This document shows positions 44,615-52,196 of a stretch of 64,000 nucleotides of DNA, piece after piece. Origin of the DNA: an uncultured Campylobacter sp. (GTDB lineage: Bacteria > Campylobacterota > Campylobacteria > Campylobacterales > Campylobacteraceae). How positions within the stretch are numbered: the first letter of the stretch is position 1; each line of letters starts with the position of its first letter. A program made the translations under genes and the position numbers. The DNA lies in contig NZ_CALHVM010000047.1 of assembly GCF_938039205.1 (NCBI RefSeq), positions 29,401 to 93,400 of the forward strand, written 5' to 3'. Below the pieces are notes generated by a model that had not been told where the DNA came from, ran no database searches, and saw nothing but the letters and a program-made list of their open reading frames with translations.

Positions 44615-45987
44615 TGGAAGAAAACGAGCAATTAAACGAAGCCAAAGAGCTGCTAGACTCGCACCTAAACGAGACGATCGATAAGGAACTAAGCCCCGCC
44701 GACCTCGCCCAGCACCTAAAAACGCTTAAAAAGCACGATGAGGAGCTCTTTGGCGAATACCTCGAAAGGCTAGATCCCGAGATCCTGGGCGACGTAGCGA
44801 TCGAGATGCCAGATCACATGCTAAAGGACGTGATCGAGCAGATACCTAGCGACAAGATCATCGAGGCGATCGAGGAGCTAGAGAGTGACGACGCGGCCGA
44901 GCTTTTGGAGTATATCGAGGAGATCGACGAGCAAAAGGCTAAAGAGCTCTTTGACGGCCTTGATAAGGACGATCAGGAGGAGATTTTACGTATCCGCAGC
45001 TACGACGAGGGCCAAGCGGGCGCGTTCATGCAGACGGAGCTTTTTAGCGCGCATATCGACGAGCAGCTAAAAACGGCGGTTGAGCGGCTAAGACGCGAGA
45101 AGGAAGAGGGCAAACTAGAAAACGTCTCGCAGCTTTTTATCACCGATAAAAAGGGCGTTTTGCTCCATGCGGTGCCGCTTGAGGATCTGATACTATTTGA
45201 CTTTAACCAAACCTTAAGAGAGATCATCGCAAAGAGCGAAGAGGATAAATACAAACCCAATGTAGCCGTCGATAACGAGCCTATCGAAACGGTCGTAGAA
45301 ACAGTCGAAAACTATGATATGAACTCGATCGCGGTCGTCGATAGCAAGGGTTATTTGCTCGGTCGTATCACAACAGACGACATCCACGACTTTATAAAAG
45401 AAAGCGCCACCGAGCAAATTTATAACCTAGCCGGCGTCGACGACGAGGCTGAGGAAGAGGATACGAGCCTGGTTAAGGCCACTCGCGCGCGCGCCGTTTG
45501 GCTTCTCATAAATTTATTTACCGCGCTTATTAGTTCATCGATCATCGGGCTTTTTGACGAGACAATAGCTAGCTACGTAGCGCTCGCGGTGCTGATGCCA
45601 ATCGTAGCATCCATGGGCGGAAACACCGGCACGCAGGCGCTTACGGTTACCGTGCGCCGACTAACTCTGGGGGAGATCGAGTTTAAAAACGCCGCAAATG
45701 CGCTAAAACGCGAGGTCGGCATCGCGCTTATAAACGGACTAACCTTTGCATTTTTGATGGGCATTATCGCTGCGCTGTGGTTTAACCGCCCGATGCTAGG
45801 CGTCGTTATCGGCGCTTCGATGTTGATAAATTTGTTTTTTGCCGGATTTTTCGGTACTTTGATACCGCTAAGCTTAAAGAAATTTGACATCGATCCCGCC
45901 GTCGGCTCTGCCGTACTGCTTACCACCGTTACCGATACGGTCGGCTTTTTTAGCTTTTTAGGACTGGCAAAATGGATACTTCTGTAA
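44614..45987 (+). CDS. mgtE: MgtE-family magnesium transporter
   Basis: A 457-residue Mg2+ channel/transporter. It has the N-terminal helical MgtE_N domain (SPADLAQHLKTLKKHDEEL, IPSDKIIEAIEELESDDAAELLEYI) and a CBS pair (LENVSQLFITDKKGVLLHAV; NSIAVVDSKGYLLGRITTDDI) that senses Mg2+. Five membrane helices follow, including the pore segment MPIVASMGGNTGTQ and a C-terminal VLLTTVTDTVGFFSFLGLA. Its ATG overlaps the M23 stop by one base (TAATG), and its end overlaps the NUDIX gene by 16 bases. Confidence 0.96.
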   Translation: MEENEQLNEAKELLDSHLNETIDKELSPADLAQHLKTLKKHDEELFGEYLERLDPEILGDVAIEMPDHMLKDVIEQIPSDKIIEAIEELESDDAAELLEYIEEIDEQKAKELFDGLDKDDQEEILRIRSYDEGQAGAFMQTELFSAHIDEQLKTAVERLRREKEEGKLENVSQLFITDKKGVLLHAVPLEDLILFDFNQTLREIIAKSEEDKYKPNVAVDNEPIETVVETVENYDMNSIAVVDSKGYLLGRITTDDIHDFIKESATEQIYNLAGVDDEAEEEDTSLVKATRARAVWLLINLFTALISSSIIGLFDETIASYVALAVLMPIVASMGGNTGTQALTVTVRRLTLGEIEFKNAANALKREVGIALINGLTFAFLMGIIAALWFNRPMLGVVIGASMLINLFFAGFFGTLIPLSLKKFDIDPAVGSAVLLTTVTDTVGFFSFLGLAKWILL

Positions 45988-46571
45988 AAAATATCAAAAT
46001 AGAAAATTTAACCGCCCCGCGCTACGTAAAGCCGTATCAAATTTCCTTTGATCTGTGCGAAAAGTCCGTCAGATGGGAGTGTATCAAGGCTCACGACAGC
46101 GTCTCGGTACTGCTTTATCACGAGGACAAGGACGCGTTTTTGCTGGTTAAGCAGTTTCGTCCCGCCGTTTGGTTTAATCTGCAAGAAGGGCGCGAGCTAA
46201 ATTTGACGCAAAAGGGCGACGAGGGCTATACATACGAGCTTTGCGCTGGCCTGATGGATAAAGGCAAGAGCGAGGAGCAGACCGTCATCGAGGAGATCGC
46301 CGAGGAGACGGGCTTTGCCGTGAGCAAGGTAGAGCGCATAACATCCACTCGAGGCGCGCTGGGGTTTGGCGGAGCGAAGCAGACGATGTTTTTTGCCGCT
46401 ATAAACGACGCGATGAAGATCGGCGAGGGCGGCGGCATAGACGGCGAAAATATCGAGCTGGTTTACGTTCCGCTTGATCGTGCGCGCGAGTTTATGTTTG
46501 ACGAAAGCAAAACCAAGGCCACGGGGCTGATGTTTGCTTTTATGTGGTTTTTTGCCAAATTTAACCGTTAG
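45972..46571 (+). CDS. NUDIX hydrolase, nucleoside-diphosphate-sugar pyrophosphatase type
   Basis: 199 residues. The NUDIX helix is CAGLMDKGKSEEQTVIEEIAEETGF: the EE-x-x-EE-x-G core is present, but the box positions usually Glu and Arg are Lys and Glu (box G at CAG, REU read as EEI). The surrounding YELCAGLMDKG and FGGAKQTMFFAAI resemble eukaryotic NUDT14/UDP-glucose pyrophosphatase more than Ap4A hydrolases. It probably cleaves ADP-ribose or UDP-sugars. The start inside mgtE has an RBS AAAATGG-type context only, so translation is probably coupled. Confidence 0.82.
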   Translation: MDTSVKNIKIENLTAPRYVKPYQISFDLCEKSVRWECIKAHDSVSVLLYHEDKDAFLLVKQFRPAVWFNLQEGRELNLTQKGDEGYTYELCAGLMDKGKSEEQTVIEEIAEETGFAVSKVERITSTRGALGFGGAKQTMFFAAINDAMKIGEGGGIDGENIELVYVPLDRAREFMFDESKTKATGLMFAFMWFFAKFNR

Positions 46572-46623
46572 TTCGTGTCAAATTTCAAATTTCACGAAAA
46601 ATAATCAAATTTAAGGAAAACAA

Positions 46624-47256
46624 ATGCTAAAGAAAATCGTTTGTGCCGCTTTTTTGGCGTCCGCGGCCTTTGCCGCCGTGCCTGCTTTCGAGGAGGCGAG
46701 CGCGGAGTTAGCTCAAAACAACTACGACAACGCCTTAAAGCTCTTTGAGAAGTCTTGCTATGAGGAGAAAAACATCGTAGGTTGCTATGCTGCGGGCTTT
46801 ATAAACATTAACGCCTATTCGCAAAACTCTAGCGAGGCAAAAAGCTTTGAGCAGTTTTCAAAAGCTTGCGATGCGGGCGATATGGACGGATGCAAATCTC
46901 TTGGCGATATCTACGAAAATGGACAGGCCGGACAGGAAACCGACTATAAAAAGGCGATGAAATTTCACGAAAAAGCTTGCGAGGGCAAAGTGGGCGCCGC
47001 GTGCGCGAGAGTGGCCGGATACTACGACGAGGGCAGGGGTACCGAGCAAAATTTAGCCAAAGCGTCTAAATTTTACGAAACCGCATGCAACTACGAGGAC
47101 GCGAGCGGCTGCCACGCGATAGCTGATATGTACGAAAGGGGCGAGGGCGTAAAAAAAGACGCGACAAAGGCGATGGATTTTTACGGGTTAGCTTGCGACT
47201 ACGGCTCTAGGGGAGCTTGCGCCGATTTTAGAAAACTTTATAAAAACAAAAAATAA
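46624..47256 (+). CDS. Exported Sel1-like repeat protein (Hcp-type), copy 1
   Basis: 210 residues. Signal peptide MLKKIVCAAFLASAAFA, then about four ~36-residue helical repeats of the form YxxACxxxxxxxxxxCxxAAxxYExGxG. Pairs of Cys in each repeat (for example ACDAGDMDGCKSL and ACNYEDASGCHAI) match the disulfide-locked helices of Helicobacter cysteine-rich proteins. These periplasmic scaffolds bind peptides or peptidoglycan fragments, and some have been reported as weak penicillin-binding or beta-lactamase proteins. First of three tandem paralogues. Confidence 0.9.
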   Translation: MLKKIVCAAFLASAAFAAVPAFEEASAELAQNNYDNALKLFEKSCYEEKNIVGCYAAGFININAYSQNSSEAKSFEQFSKACDAGDMDGCKSLGDIYENGQAGQETDYKKAMKFHEKACEGKVGAACARVAGYYDEGRGTEQNLAKASKFYETACNYEDASGCHAIADMYERGEGVKKDATKAMDFYGLACDYGSRGACADFRKLYKNKK

Positions 47257-47265
47257 GGAGCCGCT

Positions 47266-47913
47266 ATGTTTAAGAAAATTTATCTCGTTTTGATTTTAGC
47301 CGGATTGGCGGCCGCGCAGACGAATTTTGAAATCGCTACTAAAAAATACCTACAAGATATGGGCGACAAAAACGTGCCAAAACTCTACGAAAAATCGTGC
47401 CGCGAGGATAAAAACGCCGTAGGTTGCTACATAGCCGCGCAGCTAAAAGCCTATCAAACATACGACCTAAAAGACGATGACGAATATGCGCGAATCAACG
47501 GCGAAGTTTTTGAGCTTTATAAAAGCGCTTGTGATCTTGGCTATGCTAAAGCTTGCTCGGCGGCGGGCGATTTTTACGACTCTACGCCGTCAAACGATAA
47601 TTTTGTCGTAGAGCAGGACGATACGGAAAAATCAGCCGAATTTTACGAAAAAGCATGCGAGAGCAAAGACGGGGAGGCTTGCCTAAAGATAGCTAAACAG
47701 CACGACAACGCCTCAAAATTCGCCGATGCGCTAAAATACTATAAACTAGCCTGCGAAGCGAGAGAGGCCGAGGGCTGCTATAACGCGGCGGACATCTACG
47801 AGTCAGGCGACGGAACGCCTAAAAATAGCACCGAGGCGACGAAATATTACGGTCTTGCTTGCGAAAACGGCCTTGGTCGCGGCTGCGCCAAATCTAAAAA
47901 ATTTAGCAAATAG
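47266..47913 (+). CDS. Exported Sel1-like repeat protein (Hcp-type), copy 2
   Basis: 215 residues with signal peptide MFKKIYLVLILAGLAAAQ. The repeats (KSACDLGYAKACSAAGDFY, EKACESKDGEACLKIAKQH, KLACEAREAEGCYNAADIYESGDG) again carry two Cys each. It starts nine bases after copy 1 and is co-transcribed. It is well diverged from its neighbours, so the duplication is not recent. A long acidic stretch replaces one repeat near residues 100–120. Confidence 0.9.
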   Translation: MFKKIYLVLILAGLAAAQTNFEIATKKYLQDMGDKNVPKLYEKSCREDKNAVGCYIAAQLKAYQTYDLKDDDEYARINGEVFELYKSACDLGYAKACSAAGDFYDSTPSNDNFVVEQDDTEKSAEFYEKACESKDGEACLKIAKQHDNASKFADALKYYKLACEAREAEGCYNAADIYESGDGTPKNSTEATKYYGLACENGLGRGCAKSKKFSK

Positions 47914-47922
47914 GAGGATGCG

Positions 47923-48552
47923 TTGAGAAAGATTATTTTAGCCGCGATCTTAGCGACGGCGGCTTTTGGCGGGAACTTTGAACAAGCCACGAAAATTTAT
48001 CTAAAAAAATCGGACTTCGAAAACGGCGCACGACTGTTTGAAAAATCTTGCAACGACGATAAAAATGCCGCCGGTTGCTATATGGCGGCGTTTTTGGGCG
48101 AGCAGGGGCTCTCATATAGCGACGATGACAGCGGCGAAAAGATCTTTGCGCTATATAAAAAGGCCTGCGATATGGGCGATATGGACGGCTGCACGGCCGT
48201 AGCCGCGGTGTACGAGGGCACCATACTGTGGCAAATCTCTCAGATAGACTACGAAAAGGCGGCAGCGCTTTATGAAAAAGCCTGCGAGGGCGGAGTCGGT
48301 GAGGCGTGCTATAGGGCAGCTGCTCATCACAGCGGCGAATACGGCGGCGCAAAAGATCCGCAAAAAGTCCGCAAATACTACTCGCTAGCTTGCGACCACA
48401 AGGACTCGCAAGGCTGCTATATGCTCGCGCAAGGATACGAAAAGGGCGAACAGGATATGAAAAAAGCGATGGATATCTACGGAACCTCTTGCGACTACGG
48501 ATATACGGAAGGTTGCGTCAAATTTAGAGAACTCGTTAAAAAGGAGAAGTAG
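47923..48552 (+). CDS. Exported Sel1-like repeat protein (Hcp-type), copy 3
   Basis: 209 residues starting at TTG (RBS AGGAGG), with signal peptide MRKIILAAILATAAFG. Cys-paired repeats include KKACDMGDMDGCTAVAAVYEG, EKACEGGVGEACYRAAAHH and SLACDHKDSQGCYMLAQGYEKG. Its second repeat is nearest to copy 1 (ACDMGDMDGC versus ACDAGDMDGC). A terminator follows 48 bases after its stop, so the three-gene group ends here. Confidence 0.9.
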   Translation: MRKIILAAILATAAFGGNFEQATKIYLKKSDFENGARLFEKSCNDDKNAAGCYMAAFLGEQGLSYSDDDSGEKIFALYKKACDMGDMDGCTAVAAVYEGTILWQISQIDYEKAAALYEKACEGGVGEACYRAAAHHSGEYGGAKDPQKVRKYYSLACDHKDSQGCYMLAQGYEKGEQDMKKAMDIYGTSCDYGYTEGCVKFRELVKKEK

Positions 48553-48600
48553 GATTTCGCGCCTCGCTAGATTTTGATTGTCTGGCGGGGGGCGTAAATG

Positions 48601-48632
48601 CGGCGAGCGAACTTTGCTCGCCGTTGTTTTTT
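48601..48632 (+). terminator. Rho-independent terminator after the Sel1-repeat genes
   Basis: CGGCGAGC (48601–48608) and GCTCGCCG (48616–48623) form a perfect 8-bp stem with a 7-base loop, then TTGTTTTTT. Confidence 0.85.
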
Positions 48633-49155
48633 AATTCATGGGCGGGCGTTGATTTGGCTTTCGGCTTTGCGCAGCGTCCGCTTCTAAAATTTCTATCATT
48701 TAAAATTTATTATTTTGGCTTTGCTCGGGCGTCTTTTTAAGCACACCGCGTATCTGCCGCTAAAATTTTTCCTTGAGTCTGTCTTGATTAAATTTGCCGC
48801 CATCTCGCTCGGTAAAATCAAATTTGATCCGATTTAACTCTTCGCAGTTTAAATTTAACGGCGAAATAGTGTGTCAAATTTGACGCTAAGCTAAATTTAT
48901 AGCCTCAAAATCTAAGCTGCAAATTTAAGCAACAAAGTCCAAAATCAAATCAGGCAACGTTGTCGTCAAAATTTGGCGACTGCAAAGCCGCTTCAAAATT
49001 TGCCGCCCGGCAAATCGTAAATTTAACCGTAGAGCCGAGCGGTCAAATTTGACGCGCCGAGCAAGCGAGCTCCGGCTTAAATTTGCCGCACTTGCCGAGC
49101 CTTCTTTGGCTCAAATTCGGCGTCAGATTCGCCGTCGTGCTCAGCTCAAATTTAC
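48633..49155. other. ~520-base intergenic region dense in the AAATTT word
   Basis: No frame or RNA gene recognised. The stretch is unusually rich in CAAATTTG/AAATTT, many on both strands, and is bounded by convergent genes. It could be decayed sequence or shared 3' regions. Confidence 0.5.
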
Positions 49156-51741
49156 CTAAAATAGCCCCTTTATAAGCCCTTTTATCGCGTCTTTTTTAGC
49201 GTCACCCGTGGTGCCGTTTTCGTCGTCCTTGCCGAACTTTTTATCCAAAAATCTATCCAGCTCTTTGACCGCCTTGCCCTTTAGGTAGTCCGAGCCGATC
49301 GTGTATTTCGGGTTGTCGCTGGTGCCCGTGACCGTGATATCGATGTCGGTTTTTTCGTAGTTCATCTTGATCGGCACGTTTATGGCCTTGGTCGCCATGT
49401 CGTATTTGCCACTAGCTACCCAGACTCGGCTTCTAGTTGCGTTCATATCGGCGTTAAAGTCGATGAGGTTTTTGTTTATCGTGCCTTTTATTTTGCTGTT
49501 TTTATAGATTTCGCTCGTGATGTCGCGTCCCGTGAAAGTTCTTACCTGCTCGGTAAAATCGGTCTTTGCAAGCTTGCCGTCATTTACTGCGACGTCAAAT
49601 TTACCTTTTTGCGAGACGAGATTATAGTCCATCGTCATATCGCCGGTGCCGTCGTAAACGTGCGAGAGGCCCAAAAAGTCGGTGAGGCCTTTGGCGGTGA
49701 AGCTTTTTAAATTTGCGTTTAAGATATCGTCTTTTAAGACCGCCTTAAGATCGCCGTTAAAGAGCCGAGAATTTACGTTTGCGCTTAGCTTTTCGCTAGT
49801 TTTCGTCGCGTCGCCGATAATCAGCAAAGGCCCGTAAAGCGGTCGCCCGACCAAAAACTCAATCTCTTTTAGCTCTTTTATGCTAAGCTCAAAGTCCGCC
49901 TTCGCCGAGCCGCTTTCAAGCTCGTAGTCGCCTTTTAGATTTTTTAGCGCGATTAGGTTTTTGTTTGCGCTTGAGACTAGGTTTGCTGCCGCGTCAAATT
50001 TAGCCTTGCCGCCGTTTATAACGACGTATGCATTTGCATCAAATTTGGTGCCGTTTGGGAAGCGCTTATCTAGCTCCTTTGCTACGACCGCGCTATTAAC
50101 CATGCCGTTTTTGACGTTAAATTTAGCCGTACCGCTGAGATTTTTTGGATCGAGCCCGCTTAGGTTTACGGATCCGTCGATCATGGCGTCGGCGTAGTTT
50201 GGCAGCGCAGCCAGCGTAAATGCGTCTTTGAGCGAAAGCGCGCTTAAATTTGCCGCTAGTTTTTCGTTTTTGAGGTTTGCGTCTATCTTGCCGCCTAGAG
50301 CGTTTGCGTTTAGATCTAGCTCGCTAAGCGCGCCCTTTGCGAGTTTTGCCGCACCTTTGACGTCCACTTTACCTGATAGTTTTTTGCCGATTAGCTCTTC
50401 AAATTTACCCAGGTCCTCGATACCCGCGTCAAATTTGACGTCCGCGTTTTTATCATCCAGCCCGTAAACGCCGCTTAGGCTCTTTAGCTTTAAAAGCTCG
50501 GAGTTTAGCGAGGCGTTAAATTTGGCTTTTGAGCTTGCAACGTCGACGTTTGCGTTTAGTTCAAAGGCTAGAGGTTTGCTTAAATTTATCTCTTTTGCGA
50601 CCTGTTTTAGCTCGGCCGGATTTAGCCGCGCGTTTTTGGTGGCGAGTTTAACCGAGCCAGAGATATTTTGCGTGTTGTGTACGTCGTTTAGCACTGCTTC
50701 GCCGCTGATCGTTCCTCCGACAAATGCCGGGAAGGCGGCGATTTTAACGAGTTCGTCAAGCTTTAGCGAGCTGATTTTGGCGATTAGCTTGCCGCCGTTT
50801 AGCACCGCATCGACGTTACCGCCAAAGCCTTCAACCTTGACGTCGAAGTTTTTTAGCTCGCCTGCCGTGGCTATGACGTTGCCGTTTGCTTTAAACGCGC
50901 CGCTAAGCTTTTGCCCCACGACGGGCTCAAATTTGGCCAGATCGTCCACGATGAGCTTGACGTCGCTGCTTAGGGTGTTTGAGTTTGGATCGTAGATCGT
51001 CTTGTCGCTGCCGATCGTGGCTAGCGGCGTGATTACCGCGCTTTTGGCGTTTACGATGCCGTCTTTGACATCGGCTACGATTTTGCCGTTTGCGGCGAAA
51101 TTTGACGGCAGGGTGACATTAAAATCTTTTGCGATTAGCGCGTTGTCTGTTTTGACGTCCAAGATATCGATGTTTGCGGTGCCGTTTGGTTTGCCGCCGC
51201 TTTCTACGATATTTGCGACGGCTGAGATTTTACCGCGCGCGTAGATAGGCTGGCCGGCTAGCGCTAGAGCCTTTTCTACTTGTAAATTTTTGGCGTCGAG
51301 CTTTAAAGAAAGTGGCTTGTAGTCTTTTAAATTTGCATCAAAACTGACATTTGAGCCTAGCATTTGGCCTACTCCGCTAGCGGTGAAATCGCTAAATTTG
51401 CCTTTTGCGATGCCTGAGATTTTCATGGCTTCGTTTAGTTTGACGCCGAGGCTTTTTAGATCGCTAACGGCGACGTCGTATTTTAGATCGAGGCTTTGAG
51501 AGAAAACCGAAAGCCCGCCGTTTACGTTCGCTACGATCTCGCCGTTTACATTCGCTACGATATCTACGCTCGTCGGACGGATCTGAAATTTGTCAAATTT
51601 GACGTCAAATCCGCTTTTTTCTTTGATCAAATTTTGGGCATACGGTTTAACCAAGCCGTTGCCAAAATCCGTAAAAGCCGCGACATAAGCCGCGATAAGC
51701 AAGGCAAAAACCAGTCCGAGTATGGCGCCTAAAATTTTCAT
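49156..51741 (-). CDS. AsmA-like large periplasmic protein with internal repeats
   Basis: 861 residues. N-terminal membrane anchor ILGAILGLVFALLIAAYVAAF, then a long beta-rich periplasmic region. Internal repeats of roughly 170–180 residues recur around LAKFEPVVGQKLSGAFKANG, LGKFEELIGKKLSGKVDVKG and LKEIEFLVGRPLYGPLLIIG, each followed by a SLKLDEL… / SLKDAFTLA-type helix. This is the pattern of AsmA/TamB/YhdP bridge proteins thought to move phospholipid or assist outer-membrane assembly. Near residues 65–80 an eight-residue unit (IVANVNG E/G) is repeated in tandem. The C-terminus is basic. Which AsmA subfamily it is remains unsure. Confidence 0.72.
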   Translation of the reverse strand: MKILGAILGLVFALLIAAYVAAFTDFGNGLVKPYAQNLIKEKSGFDVKFDKFQIRPTSVDIVANVNGEIVANVNGGLSVFSQSLDLKYDVAVSDLKSLGVKLNEAMKISGIAKGKFSDFTASGVGQMLGSNVSFDANLKDYKPLSLKLDAKNLQVEKALALAGQPIYARGKISAVANIVESGGKPNGTANIDILDVKTDNALIAKDFNVTLPSNFAANGKIVADVKDGIVNAKSAVITPLATIGSDKTIYDPNSNTLSSDVKLIVDDLAKFEPVVGQKLSGAFKANGNVIATAGELKNFDVKVEGFGGNVDAVLNGGKLIAKISSLKLDELVKIAAFPAFVGGTISGEAVLNDVHNTQNISGSVKLATKNARLNPAELKQVAKEINLSKPLAFELNANVDVASSKAKFNASLNSELLKLKSLSGVYGLDDKNADVKFDAGIEDLGKFEELIGKKLSGKVDVKGAAKLAKGALSELDLNANALGGKIDANLKNEKLAANLSALSLKDAFTLAALPNYADAMIDGSVNLSGLDPKNLSGTAKFNVKNGMVNSAVVAKELDKRFPNGTKFDANAYVVINGGKAKFDAAANLVSSANKNLIALKNLKGDYELESGSAKADFELSIKELKEIEFLVGRPLYGPLLIIGDATKTSEKLSANVNSRLFNGDLKAVLKDDILNANLKSFTAKGLTDFLGLSHVYDGTGDMTMDYNLVSQKGKFDVAVNDGKLAKTDFTEQVRTFTGRDITSEIYKNSKIKGTINKNLIDFNADMNATRSRVWVASGKYDMATKAINVPIKMNYEKTDIDITVTGTSDNPKYTIGSDYLKGKAVKELDRFLDKKFGKDDENGTTGDAKKDAIKGLIKGLF

Positions 51742-51825
51742 CGTCTATCCTTTAGATTTAGTTTAATTTTATTATGAAACTTGAGCCGATTATACTAAGA
51801 CTTGTTAAGAATTTTAGCTAAATTA

Positions 51826-51854
51826 TTGACAAATTCTAAAAATTTGACTATAAT
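51826..51854 (+). promoter_or_regulatory. groESL promoter (−35 TTGACA, −10 TATAAT)
   Basis: TTGACA (51826–51831) and TATAAT (51849–51854) are consensus sequences with a 17-base spacer. A canonical −35 is unusual in Campylobacter. The CIRCE operator overlaps the start-site region just downstream. Confidence 0.85.
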
Positions 51855-51855
51855 T

Positions 51856-51882
51856 TCATCACTCAAAACAAAAGAGTGCTAA
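51856..51882 (+). promoter_or_regulatory. CIRCE operator (HrcA binding site)
   Basis: TCATCACTC (51856–51864), a 9-base spacer, GAGTGCTAA (51874–51882). The right arm is a perfect CIRCE arm and the left matches 7 of 9. It lies directly after the −10 of the groESL promoter, so the heat-shock repressor HrcA is expected to bind and block transcription. Confidence 0.88.
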
Positions 51883-51914
51883 AAAAGTAAAAATCAAACC
51901 ATAAAGGATGAATC

Positions 51915-52175
51915 ATGAATTTTCAACCGTTAGGCAAACGAGTCTTAGTCGAGCGTCTCGAGGACGTCAAAACGACCGCTTCGGGCATCATTATACCCGA
52001 TAATGCAAAAGAAAAACCTTTAAGCGGCAAGGTTTTGGCGGTATCAAGCGAGGTAGAAGGCGTGAGCGTGGGCGATAGCGTAGTTTTCGCTAAATACGGC
52101 GGCACCGAGGTCGTGCTTGACGGCAAGACGTATTTGGTTCTAAAAATCGAAGACGTTTTGGGCGTTTTAAAATAA
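51915..52175 (+). CDS. groES: Co-chaperonin GroES
   Basis: An 86-residue lid of the GroEL chamber. NFQPLGKRVLVERL at the start, the mobile loop around TTASGIIIPDNAKEKPLSGKV (with IIIP binding GroEL), and VLDGKTYLVLKIEDVLGVL at the end. RBS AAAGGATG. It is 21 bases ahead of groEL and under the CIRCE-controlled promoter, so it is heat-induced. Confidence 0.98.
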   Translation: MNFQPLGKRVLVERLEDVKTTASGIIIPDNAKEKPLSGKVLAVSSEVEGVSVGDSVVFAKYGGTEVVLDGKTYLVLKIEDVLGVLK

Positions 52176-52196
52176 TCTAAATTTAAAGGAATAAAA

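Noticed and set aside
48633..49155. Possible decayed gene between the Sel1 genes and the AsmA-like gene
   Set aside because: No stretch gave a coherent protein in any frame. The AAATTT density seems sufficient to explain the appearance of repeats.
50522..50995. Plus-strand 157-codon frame opposite the AsmA-like gene
   Set aside because: Shadow of repetitive coding sequence, composition Ala/Ser/Phe-rich, no start signal.
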